Below are positions 8,459-15,573 of a DNA stretch of 44,456 nt, in pieces; position 1 is the first letter of the stretch; the number at the start of each line of letters is the position of its first letter. Source of the DNA: Treponema sp. GTDB lineage: Bacteria > Spirochaetota > Spirochaetia > Treponematales > Treponemataceae. The translations under genes were made by a program, and so were the position numbers. The stretch spans positions 1-44,456 of the forward strand of contig JAFZYR010000100.1 in the NCBI GenBank assembly GCA_017616165.1, read 5' to 3'. Under the pieces are notes generated by a model. The model was not told where the DNA came from. It did not search any database and worked only from the letters and a program-made list of their open reading frames with translations.

Positions 8459-9238
8459 CTAAAAAATATAAGTGATTACCGTTATGAATGTATAAGCCAG
8501 AATCAGATACACAAACGACTTGGAAACTGCCTTGAGTCCAGCCATAGGAATTTCTGTAGAAGCGCGTCCGGTATTAAAGCCGTATAGCGTTGCACAGCCC
8601 GAAATTATCATTCCAAAAACAATGCTCTTTATTATGGAAATTGTAATAGTTCTGAACGAAAGGGCAGTGAACAGTCCCGCAAAATATTCGGAAATACTTG
8701 TAGTCGAAATAAACTGAATTGCAATAGCCGGCGCCATGAGCCCAAAAATAGAAAAATAAAGATTCAGAAAAAATACCGAGAAGGTAACTCCCAAAAATCG
8801 CGGAGCTGCCAGATGAACTATCGGGTCAATTCCCACAGAAATGTAGGCTTCTATTTCCTGATTTACTACCATTGTACTAAGCTCGGTAGCAATAGCCGTA
8901 GCAGAACGCGCCGTTACAATAAATGCAACCAAAAGCGGCCCAAGCTCCTTTGTAACGATTATAACCAGCAGGTCGTAGGTAAGCTTAGCCTGTCCAAGCG
9001 ATGCCAGAAAGGTAGTTCCCATAAAAACAACCGCAGTCCCGATTACCACCGCCAGAATAGCACAAATAGGCAGCGCCTCAACATAAGTAAACAACAGCTG
9101 CATAATAAGAATCTTGCGTGCAGTTTTTCCGCGTGTAGCAAAGGTAAGCGAAGCCGTGATGAGCCTTCCCAGATACCCCAGCGAGTAGAGAACATTAGCA
9201 ACTTTAGTCCGAATATTCCTGCCGAATTCCTTAACCAT
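8459..9238 (-). CDS. mlaE: ABC transporter permease, MlaE family
   Basis: A 259-residue multispanning inner-membrane permease of the MlaE (COG0767) family. It shows an N-terminal amphipathic start, about five hydrophobic segments, the conserved KELGPLLVAFIVTARSATAI block and the YGFNTG segment near the C terminus. It is the first gene of the operon mlaE-mlaF-mlaD-lipoprotein-methyltransferase. Between its start and the next divergent gene lie a run of 7 C (7 G on the coding strand) and a family A/B repeat. Confidence 0.92.
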   Translation of the reverse strand: MVKEFGRNIRTKVANVLYSLGYLGRLITASLTFATRGKTARKILIMQLLFTYVEALPICAILAVVIGTAVVFMGTTFLASLGQAKLTYDLLVIIVTKELGPLLVAFIVTARSATAIATELSTMVVNQEIEAYISVGIDPIVHLAAPRFLGVTFSVFFLNLYFSIFGLMAPAIAIQFISTTSISEYFAGLFTALSFRTITISIIKSIVFGMIISGCATLYGFNTGRASTEIPMAGLKAVSKSFVYLILAYTFITVITYIF

Positions 9239-9261
9239 TTTTTTTTAAAGACCTTTTTATA

Positions 9262-9290
9262 ATTATCGGCATCCCCCCCAGATTTCTGCA
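9262..9290 (-). promoter_or_regulatory. Possible mlaE promoter with a G7 run in its spacer
   Basis: On the minus strand, TGCAGA (9290-9285) and GATAAT (9267-9262) are 17 bases apart, and the spacer contains seven G (9273-9279). The -10 is reasonable but the -35 is poor (3 of 6). Confidence 0.3.
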
Positions 9291-9310
9291 TATACACTAG
9301 TTCATCCAGC

Positions 9311-9384
9311 CCGTCATTGCGAGCGCCTAAGTCCGTCATTGCGCCCTTCGACAGGCTCAGGAACCGCGCAGCGCGGCAATCCAC
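9311..9384. repeat. Family A repeat with a family B repeat nested inside
   Basis: A partial A copy (9311-9323) is followed by a second A copy that starts CGTCATTGCG at 9333 and is interrupted at 9343 by CCCTTCGACAGGCTCAGGAA (family B). The A sequence then resumes with GCAGCGCGGCAATCCAC (to 9384). The order implies that B inserted into a pre-existing A. Confidence 0.8.
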
Positions 9385-9412
9385 ATAAAAAAAATGAGAG
9401 CATACTCGATTA

Positions 9413-9466
9413 TTTTCCCAAATTCTCTAAAATTCTCTATATTTTTTCCCAATTTCGCATTATAAT
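9413..9466 (+). promoter_or_regulatory. Upstream region of the hydrogenase-chemoreceptor gene: direct repeats and -10 box
   Basis: TTTTCCCAAATT (9413-9424) recurs as TTTTCCCAATTT (9444-9455), 31 bases apart, about three helical turns. Between them, AATTCTCT occurs twice with a 10-base period (9421, 9431). TATAAT is at 9461-9466 with no clear -35. The AGGAG ribosome site (9494-9498) follows. The paired repeats could be an operator. Confidence 0.45.
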
Positions 9467-9507
9467 GTAAGGTACAATTTTTTTTACATCGTCAGGAGTT
9501 TATTTTT

Positions 9508-11583
9508 ATGGCAGGAAAGGTTAGGGAAGTTATTACTGTTGATCCGGAAAAGTGTACGGCTTGTCACCGTTGTATTTCTGTATGCCCTGCAAAAATGTGT
9601 AATGATGCTTCGGGGGACTATATTAAGGTTAATCCCGAGCTTTGTATAGGTTGTGGCCGCTGTATCAGTGCGTGTCATTTTGGGGCCCGCAAGGGTATTG
9701 ATGATTTTGACCAGTTTATGGTAGACATCAAAAAGGGAATGAAGATGATTGCCATTGTTGCACCTTCTTCTGTTGTTTCCTTCCGCGGTCACATTCTTGA
9801 GCTTAATACCTGGCTCAAATCAATTGGTATAGAAGCAGTATTTGACGTAAGCTTTGGTGCAGAGCTTACCTCTAAATCTTATGTAGAATATATAAAAAAT
9901 AAAAATCCTGAGCTGGTAATTGCACAGCCATGTCCGGCACTTGTTACCTTCTGTGAAATTTATCGTCCAAAGCTGCGTGAATATCTTGCTCCTGCAGACA
10001 GTCCTATGCTTCATACAATCAAAATGATTAAGCAGTACTATCAGCAGTATAAAAATCACAAGGTAATGGTAGTTTCTCCTTGTTATGCAAAGCGCCGTGA
10101 ATTTGACGAAACGGGTCTTGGAGACTACAACGTAACAATGAAGAGCCTTGCTGAATACTTTAAGGCAAACGGCATTGAGCTTGCAAAGCTTGCAAAAACT
10201 CCATACGACAATCCGGAAGCAGAACGTGGTGTAACCTATTCTTCTCCTGGTGGACTTATGAAGACAACAGAACGCTTTGTTCCTGGCATTTCAGAGGTTA
10301 CCCGTAAAATTGAAGGTTTGCCTGAGGTTGTTGAATACTTTGTTCATCTTGAACGCTCGCTCAATCAGAAAATCAAGCCGGTTTATAAGCTCATAGACTG
10401 TCTTGGCTGCTGGCAGGGTTGTAACGGAGGGGCTGGTACCTGTACCGACGAAATGACCCTTGATGAAATGGAAAGCTGGGTAGAAAACCGCAAAAAGGAC
10501 AGTCAGGATAAGCTTGGAACCACACGCGAAGGCACAGCAAAGAAATTCAACAAAAAGCTTGATGCCTACTGGGATGCCGGTTTGTATTCAAGAACTTATT
10601 CCGACAACAGTACAATCTTTAATGCAATGATTAAGCATCCTTCTGAAGAAGAGATTCAGGCAATTCATACAAGCATGGGTAAGGTTAGTCACCGCGATAT
10701 CTTAAACTGTGGTGCCTGCGGTTACCGTACCTGCGAACAGATGGCCGTTGCAATCTTTAATGGCTTGAACAAGCCGGAGCACTGTCACCATTACAAGGGT
10801 GTTGAGCTTGTTAAGATTACAGGAAACCACAAGCAGGAGCTTAAGAACGCAATTGAAGAGGTTAAGAATACAAGTCTTACACAGCTTGCCGAAAGTGATG
10901 CCGACGTACAGATGATTCAAGAGGTATCACAGAACATGGTAGACAGTGTAAATACTTCTTCTGCTGCCATTGAAAAAATGGTTACCGGTATTCAGGCTGT
11001 AAATGAAGTTTTGAATGCAAACTCCGGTTCTATGCGTGCGCTTGAAGAAGCTACAAAGACCGGTAAGGTGAGTGTAGAAGAAATTACAGTTCTTGTCGGC
11101 GAAATTGAAAAGAGCTCTAACGGACTTAGTGAAATGTCTACTGTAATTCAGCAGATTGCGTCACAGACAAACCTTCTTGCTATGAACGCTGCTATTGAGG
11201 CAGCTCATGCGGGTGAGTTTGGAAAGGGCTTTACTGTAGTTGCCGACGAAATCCGTAAACTTGCCGAAAGCTCCGGTAAAGAGGCTAAGCAGATCAGCGA
11301 GGTTCTTAAAAGGGTTAAGTCTCTTATTGACTCTACGTTTACCAAGACGGTTGCCGTTAAAGAGGATATTGAAAACATCGTTTCTCTTGCAGATACAGTT
11401 TCTGAACAGGAGGCTGTTGTAAAGCATACTGTTTCTCAGCAGAGTGACGGAAGTCAGCAGCTCATGGAATCTCTGCAGATGATGCGCAGCAATACTCAGA
11501 GTGTAGAAGTAGCCGTTGAAAAGCTCAAGAGCTCTACCGAATCTGTAAAGACGGCCATTCAGGATATTCAGCTGAACATCTAG
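9508..11583 (+). CDS. Ferredoxin / [FeFe]-hydrogenase-like / methyl-accepting chemotaxis fusion (probable H2 or redox chemoreceptor)
   Basis: A 691-residue soluble protein with four modules. Residues 1-60 hold two [4Fe-4S] ferredoxin motifs (C16/19/22/26 and C46/49/52/56). Residues about 75-320 are a [FeFe]-hydrogenase H-domain. It keeps the four H-cluster cysteines (C142 in QPCP, C192 in SPCYAK, C301 and C305 in CWQGCNGG) but lacks the proton-relay cysteine (TSCCP has become AQPCP) and the usual methionines. This is the pattern of sensory (HydS, group C/D) hydrogenases. Residues 401-426 are an FeS domain (CGACGYRTC and C426). Residues about 440-691 are an MCP signalling domain with the conserved hairpin ([19 protein letters not shown], 552-570). 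There is no membrane segment. I infer cytoplasmic sensing of H2 or redox state, passed to CheA/CheW. Confidence 0.9.
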   Translation: MAGKVREVITVDPEKCTACHRCISVCPAKMCNDASGDYIKVNPELCIGCGRCISACHFGARKGIDDFDQFMVDIKKGMKMIAIVAPSSVVSFRGHILELNTWLKSIGIEAVFDVSFGAELTSKSYVEYIKNKNPELVIAQPCPALVTFCEIYRPKLREYLAPADSPMLHTIKMIKQYYQQYKNHKVMVVSPCYAKRREFDETGLGDYNVTMKSLAEYFKANGIELAKLAKTPYDNPEAERGVTYSSPGGLMKTTERFVPGISEVTRKIEGLPEVVEYFVHLERSLNQKIKPVYKLIDCLGCWQGCNGGAGTCTDEMTLDEMESWVENRKKDSQDKLGTTREGTAKKFNKKLDAYWDAGLYSRTYSDNSTIFNAMIKHPSEEEIQAIHTSMGKVSHRDILNCGACGYRTCEQMAVAIFNGLNKPEHCHHYKGVELVKITGNHKQELKNAIEEVKNTSLTQLAESDADVQMIQEVSQNMVDSVNTSSAAIEKMVTGIQAVNEVLNANSGSMRALEEATKTGKVSVEEITVLVGEIEKSSNGLSEMSTVIQQIASQTNLLAMNAAIEAAHAGEFGKGFTVVADEIRKLAESSGKEAKQISEVLKRVKSLIDSTFTKTVAVKEDIENIVSLADTVSEQEAVVKHTVSQQSDGSQQLMESLQMMRSNTQSVEVAVEKLKSSTESVKTAIQDIQLNI

Positions 11584-11607
11584 TAAGTTTGCTGAAGGGG
11601 TGGGAAT

Positions 11608-12747
11608 ATGGCAAATAAAAAGAAGAACAACTCAAAAAAGGTCATTTCGACCATTGTAACAATACTCATTATTATTGCGGCTGTTGCCTGGTTTGTAGGC
11701 GGCAAGCCTTATATTGAAATTGGCGCCGAAGGGGTTACGCTGGTTCAGACAGAAGAACCGCTTGCAAAGCATATCCCTGAAATTATTCGCGGCGAGTATC
11801 CTCCCGAAGAAGAATATGTAATAGTAGAAGCTGAAAATTCTTCTGCAGCTCCCGATCGAACCGCGGACCCTGGGCGAACCGTGGTCCCTGAGGCTCTCGA
11901 AGGGCAACAATCAAAAGGCGGCAACGGCACCAGCGGCTCCAATCCTTCTGCCGACCAGGGCCATGCCGAAAATGATCCGCTGTTTTTTGGAAATCCTACA
12001 GATTCCTTTGCAGATACCTCTCTTACCGTAAACTATCTTATGGTAAAGCCGCAGTATACACTCTCTTATAACGCTTCTACCTATTGTCCAAACTGGGTTG
12101 CCTGGCATCTTGGTACCGAAAATATGGGAAGCGCAGACCGCATGGACGACTTTCGCCCGGACCCTGAGCTTCCGGAGGGCTGGTACGGTATAAAAAAGGC
12201 AGACTATCAGTACAATAAATACGGCTTTGACCGTGGTCACGTTTGTCCTTCTGCAGACCGCACTACAACCAAGGACGACAACTCCATGACCTTCCTTATG
12301 ACAAACATGGTACCTCAGTCTCCGGACAATAACCGCGTAATCTGGATGCATTTTGAAAACTACGAGCGCGAGCTTGCCAAGGCAGGTAACGAGCTTTATA
12401 TAATTGCGGGGCCTTATGGAACAGGAGGCACCAGCTCCAAGGGAACCTTTGATGAAATACCTGTTACGCTCAAAAGCGGCGAGGTGCTTCATATGAATGT
12501 TCCGGCCTATACCTGGAAGGTTGTGCTTGCAATTCCAGCCGGAGAAGGTGACTTTAGCCGTGTTGATGAGGGTGCAACTGCAATTGCAATTAATGTCCCG
12601 AATAAAATGGGCATGCAGAAAACCGGCGACTGGGAGCAGTTCATCTGTTCTATTGACGAAATTGAAGCGCTTACCGGCTATGACTTTTTTGAGCTCCTCC
12701 CGGATGACATAGAAGACAAGCTGGAGGCCATGGTATACGAAAGGTAG
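11608..12747 (+). CDS. Membrane-anchored DNA/RNA non-specific endonuclease
   Basis: A 379-residue protein with an N-terminal anchor (basic MANKKKNNSKK, then a hydrophobic segment at about 12-30), a low-complexity linker (about 60-115) and a NUC domain from about 140. The domain carries the DRGH catalytic motif (His211) and the downstream NMVPQSPDNN block with the metal-binding asparagine. The family cleaves DNA and RNA without sequence specificity; here it probably faces the periplasm or surface, for nucleotide scavenging. The linker contains an in-frame family B repeat (11857-11904). GGGGTGGG lies just upstream of the ATG. The hydrogenase gene ends 24 bases before, so the two may be co-transcribed. 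Confidence 0.88.
   Translation: MANKKKNNSKKVISTIVTILIIIAAVAWFVGGKPYIEIGAEGVTLVQTEEPLAKHIPEIIRGEYPPEEEYVIVEAENSSAAPDRTADPGRTVVPEALEGQQSKGGNGTSGSNPSADQGHAENDPLFFGNPTDSFADTSLTVNYLMVKPQYTLSYNASTYCPNWVAWHLGTENMGSADRMDDFRPDPELPEGWYGIKKADYQYNKYGFDRGHVCPSADRTTTKDDNSMTFLMTNMVPQSPDNNRVIWMHFENYERELAKAGNELYIIAGPYGTGGTSSKGTFDEIPVTLKSGEVLHMNVPAYTWKVVLAIPAGEGDFSRVDEGATAIAINVPNKMGMQKTGDWEQFICSIDEIEALTGYDFFELLPDDIEDKLEAMVYER
11857..11904 (+). repeat. Family B repeat inside the nuclease coding sequence
   Basis: GGTCCCTGAGGCTCTCGAAG (11883-11902) is a family B core read as V-P-E-A-L-E-G. It is preceded by an imperfect 18-base tandem duplication (11857-11874 and 11875-11892, CGAACCG[C/T]GG[A/T]CCCTG). The repeat lies in frame in the disordered linker. 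Confidence 0.75.
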
Positions 12748-12789
12748 CGGGGTCCCTGAGAAGCGGGGTCCCTGAGCCTGTCGAAGGGG
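12748..12789. repeat. Family B repeat, partial plus full copy, carrying an SD-like site
   Basis: CGGGGTCCCTGAG at 12748-12760 is a partial copy and CGGGGTCCCTGAGCCTGTCG followed by AAGGGG (12764-12789) a full one. The terminal AAGGGG is 7 bases from the ATG of the next gene and is the only Shine-Dalgarno-like sequence there. Confidence 0.8.
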
Positions 12790-12796
12790 TTTATAA

Positions 12797-13966
12797 ATGA
12801 TTAAACTTTTATCAAGAATTTTTATAAAAAATTACAACGATTACTCGGATGCCCATGTACGCAGCCAGTACGGTGTTCTTTGCGGTGCCTTTGGTATTTT
12901 CTTAAACGCAGTTCTTTTTGCACTCAAGTTTATATTCGGAACCCTTGCCGCATCTGTTGCCATGGTTGCCGATGCCTTTAATAACCTTTCTGATGCGGGC
13001 TCTTCTCTGGTTCAGATTCTTGGCTTTAAGCTTTCTGCAAAAAAACCGGACCCGGACCATCCTTTTGGCCACGGCAGAATCGAATACATTGCGGGGCTCA
13101 TCGTTTCCTTTATCATTCTTTACATGGGTGTTGCACTTTTAAAGGATTCTGTTCTTTCCATAATGAGACCAAAAAAGCCTGATACAAGCGTGCTTTCGGT
13201 TGTGATAATGACAATTGGTATTGTGGTAAAGCTTTATATGTATTTTTACAATCATCTTATTGCAAAAAAGATTGATTCGGTTGCAATGGAGGTTGTTGCC
13301 CAGGACAGTCTGAACGATGTTATTTCTACAGCAGTTGTAATTGTAGCAATCATAGGAAGCCATTTTACAACTCTGCCGCTTGATGGAATTGGCGGAGTGG
13401 TGGTAGCAGCCTTTATCTTAAAAACCGGCTTTGAAGCAGCCAGCGATACAATTGCTCCTCTTTTGGGAAGCGCTCCGTCTGCAGAGCTTGTGTATAATAT
13501 AGAAGAAGAGCTTATGAAGCACGAGCCTATTGTGGGAATGCACGACCTGGTTGTTCACGATTATGGTCCCGGCCGCATGATGATTTCGCTGCATGCCGAG
13601 GTTCCGGGCAACTTAAATATTTTCAGTCTGCATGATGTAATTGATATTGCCGAGCATGATATTTCTGTGCGCTTTGGCTGCCAGGTTGTAATTCACATGG
13701 ACCCGGTTGATACCGAAAACAAGCGTCTTGCCCAGCTTAAGGAAATCCTGTTGGAAGAGGTTGCAAAAATCAATCCTGAATTAAAGGTTCACGACGTGCG
13801 CATGGTTCCGGGCGATACACATACCAATTTGATTTTTGATGTGGTAAAGCCATATTCGTGCATGCTCACCGATGAAAAGCTCAAGCTGGTTATTCACGAG
13901 GCAGTTCACGCAAGATGCCCCGACATTTACTGCGCCATTACTGTGGATCAGCCTTTTGTAAAGTAA
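12797..13966 (+). CDS. Cation diffusion facilitator (CDF) family metal exporter
   Basis: A 389-residue protein with about six N-terminal membrane segments and a cytoplasmic C-terminal domain. TM2 has DAFNNLSDAGSS (N-x3-D), the TM2-TM3 region has HPFGHGRIEY, and TM5 has D-x3-D (AQDSLNDVIS). N-x3-D with D-x3-D is, from memory, the pattern of manganese-type exporters, so Mn2+ is a tentative guess. The C-terminal 90 residues (from about 300, DVRMVPGDTHTNLIFDV) are an extra regulatory extension seen in some CDF proteins. Its 3' end overlaps the convergent folA gene by 29 bases. Its SD lies in a family B repeat. Confidence 0.9.
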   Translation: MIKLLSRIFIKNYNDYSDAHVRSQYGVLCGAFGIFLNAVLFALKFIFGTLAASVAMVADAFNNLSDAGSSLVQILGFKLSAKKPDPDHPFGHGRIEYIAGLIVSFIILYMGVALLKDSVLSIMRPKKPDTSVLSVVIMTIGIVVKLYMYFYNHLIAKKIDSVAMEVVAQDSLNDVISTAVVIVAIIGSHFTTLPLDGIGGVVVAAFILKTGFEAASDTIAPLLGSAPSAELVYNIEEELMKHEPIVGMHDLVVHDYGPGRMMISLHAEVPGNLNIFSLHDVIDIAEHDISVRFGCQVVIHMDPVDTENKRLAQLKEILLEEVAKINPELKVHDVRMVPGDTHTNLIFDVVKPYSCMLTDEKLKLVIHEAVHARCPDIYCAITVDQPFVK

Positions 13967-14462
13967 TATAGCTGAATTTTATTCCGTTTTCTTCATGCGT
14001 TTCTTCAACAGTGCCAGTCCACTCAGGTCCGGTCACCGGGAAAAAGGTGTCGCCTTCAAAGTCGGCTTCAATTTCTGTGGCATAGATTTTATCGGCATAG
14101 GGGAGTGCCTGTTCGTAAATGCTGCCGCCACCTGCAATAAGAATTTCTTCCTGGCCCTGAGCTTTGCAGTAAGATATGGCATCTGCTAATGATGTGCATA
14201 TTTGAAGCCCCTTCGAGAGCCTCAGGGACCCCTCGTCTTTGCGAGCCGCAGGCGAAGTAATCCACTTACCAGATACCACCACCAGTTTACAATAACTCAA
14301 GGGATGTCCTATTTCCTCATAGGACTTGCGGCCCATAATTACATATTTTCCGCGGCATATCTGTTTAAAACGATTGCGCTCAGAAGAAAGGTTCCATGGA
14401 ATCTTTCCCTGAGCTCCAATTACGCGTTTGTTTTTGGTGTAGGCAACTAAAAGGCTTATCAT
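13938..14462 (-). CDS. folA: Dihydrofolate reductase with a repeat-encoded insertion
   Basis: Reduces dihydrofolate to tetrahydrofolate with NADPH. The 174-residue product has the MISLLVAYTKNKRVIG start, GKIPWNLSSERNRFK, VIMGRKSYEEIG, the IAGGGSIYEQALPYAD loop and TEIEADFEGDTFFP, all canonical. Between VVVSGK and LQICTSLADA lies a foreign 19-residue stretch (WITSPAARKDEGSLRLSKG), encoded by an A+B composite repeat (14208-14264) read in frame. Without it the protein would be 155 residues, a normal size. The gene is third in fliS-flgN-folA, 6 bases after flgN, with AAGG before the ATG. It overlaps the convergent CDF gene by 29 bases. Confidence 0.93.
   Translation of the reverse strand: MISLLVAYTKNKRVIGAQGKIPWNLSSERNRFKQICRGKYVIMGRKSYEEIGHPLSYCKLVVVSGKWITSPAARKDEGSLRLSKGLQICTSLADAISYCKAQGQEEILIAGGGSIYEQALPYADKIYATEIEADFEGDTFFPVTGPEWTGTVEETHEENGIKFSYITLQKADPQ
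14207..14264 (-). repeat. Family A + B composite repeat inside folA
   Basis: Read on the minus strand, TGGATTACTTCGCCTGCGGC and on to AAAGACG is a family A copy, joined directly to GGGGTCCCTGAGGCTCTCGA plus AGGGG (family B). Exactly 19 codons (57 bases) with no stop codon. Confidence 0.88.
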
Positions 14463-14468
14463 ACCTTA

Positions 14469-14948
14469 TTATGCTTCAACTTCTACAAGAGAAGCAACAC
14501 GCTGTGGCTGTGAATAAACACTGCGCACATTTTTATAAGGATTCTTAAAATTCTGAATCTGATTGCGGATTGTTTCAATATGAACACGGAGCAGATCGCG
14601 GTTTATCTGGTTCTGCTTTAATACCTTGTCCTGGAGGGTGTTAAGCTCTTTTTGAATCTGTGCAATAGAGCTTTCTTCGGCAGTATGAGCCATTGGAACG
14701 GCAGCCTTGTACATCTTCTGCATTGGAACAATAACCTTCTGGAGACTTGCAATGTTTCTTACAACCTGCTGTTCAAGCTCTGTATGGGCAATAAGGTTTT
14801 CAGTATTCTGCGAAGTAATGGAATCCTGCTGTTTTTCAAGCACATTCAGATACTCCTGAAACTTATTCCTCTGCTGCTCAAGCAAGCTTCTGAATTTTCT
14901 GAGTAATGCAACTCTTTCGTCCAATTCCTGCTGTGTAATCTCTGCCAT
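14469..14948 (-). CDS. flgN: FlgN-like flagellar export chaperone
   Basis: A 159-residue, almost entirely helical, glutamine-rich protein with no membrane segment. It starts MAEITQQELDERVALLRKFR, has coiled-coil-like heptads throughout and a short basic C-terminal tail. Size, composition and position right after fliS match FlgN-type chaperones, which escort hook-junction proteins FlgK and FlgL to the export gate. No sharp sequence motif defines the family, so the call depends partly on context. Confidence 0.7.
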   Translation of the reverse strand: MAEITQQELDERVALLRKFRSLLEQQRNKFQEYLNVLEKQQDSITSQNTENLIAHTELEQQVVRNIASLQKVIVPMQKMYKAAVPMAHTAEESSIAQIQKELNTLQDKVLKQNQINRDLLRVHIETIRNQIQNFKNPYKNVRSVYSQPQRVASLVEVEA

Positions 14949-14975
14949 ATTTCCAATCCTCCCTATGTTTAAAAC

Positions 14976-15416
14976 CTAACCCTGAATATTAAGCGCATTC
15001 TGAACTGTAGATGCCGGTGCATTTGCTACGCTGTTTGCTACCTGTCTCCAGCTTTCTGCCAGCTCTTTTGTCATTCTAAGTACAAATTCCAGCTTTTCCT
15101 TGTCATGATTTATGTTTGCAGCAAGCAATTCCTCGTTAAAGAATACATAAAGTGACATAAGATTGCGTGCAATGTCGCCGCCTCTTTCCATATCAAGCGA
15201 AACCTGCAGTTCTGTAATGATTGCCTGGGCCTTCTGGACACAAATTCCATACTTTTCTATGTTGCCCGGAGCAATTTTACCGTCTTTTTCAATATAAGTA
15301 ACAGCTGTTGTAAGCTGTTTTACAATTCCTTCATAAAGCAATACAACTAATCTTCCCTGACTTGCTGTATTAATGTTTGTCTTCTGATAAGCACTGTAAG
15401 CATTAGAATATCCCAT
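14976..15416 (-). CDS. fliS: Flagellin export chaperone FliS
   Basis: A 146-residue helical protein starting MGYSNAYSAYQKTNINTASQ, with the family hallmark LVVLLYEGIVKQL at about 24-36 and the central block ISTELQ-like ITELQVSLDMERGGDIARNL. FliS binds the C terminus of flagellin and prevents premature polymerisation. A strong GGAGGT ribosome site lies 7 bases before the ATG. It leads fliS-flgN-folA behind a sigma-28-type promoter, in keeping with late flagellar gene control. Confidence 0.95.
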   Translation of the reverse strand: MGYSNAYSAYQKTNINTASQGRLVVLLYEGIVKQLTTAVTYIEKDGKIAPGNIEKYGICVQKAQAIITELQVSLDMERGGDIARNLMSLYVFFNEELLAANINHDKEKLEFVLRMTKELAESWRQVANSVANAPASTVQNALNIQG

Positions 15417-15448
15417 AGGTATACCTCCTGTCCTATTTCCCTCCTTGA

Positions 15449-15475
15449 TTTTCGGTATTTAAAAAAATGACTTTA
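15449..15475 (-). promoter_or_regulatory. Sigma-28 (FliA)-type promoter of fliS-flgN-folA
   Basis: On the minus strand, TAAA (15475-15472) is followed after exactly 15 bases by ACCGAAAA (15456-15449). This fits the flagellar consensus TAAA-N15-GCCGATAA with two mismatches in the -10 octamer. The predicted start is about 27 bases before the fliS ATG. Confidence 0.65.
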
Positions 15476-15538
15476 GCAAAAGATACACAAAAAATAATAA
15501 TTTTTTATAATGACAATTCACGCTTTAATCAGTATATT

Positions 15539-15544
15539 TATAAT
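15539..15544 (+). promoter_or_regulatory. Probable -10 box of ftsH
   Basis: A perfect TATAAT lies 29 bases before the ftsH ATG, followed by an AAGGA ribosome site (15559-15563). No good -35 box is seen at 16-18 bases. The gap to fliS (15417-15573) holds only these two divergent promoters in AT-rich DNA. Confidence 0.5.
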
Positions 15545-15573
15545 ATAGACATATTTTTAAGGATTTTTGAATT

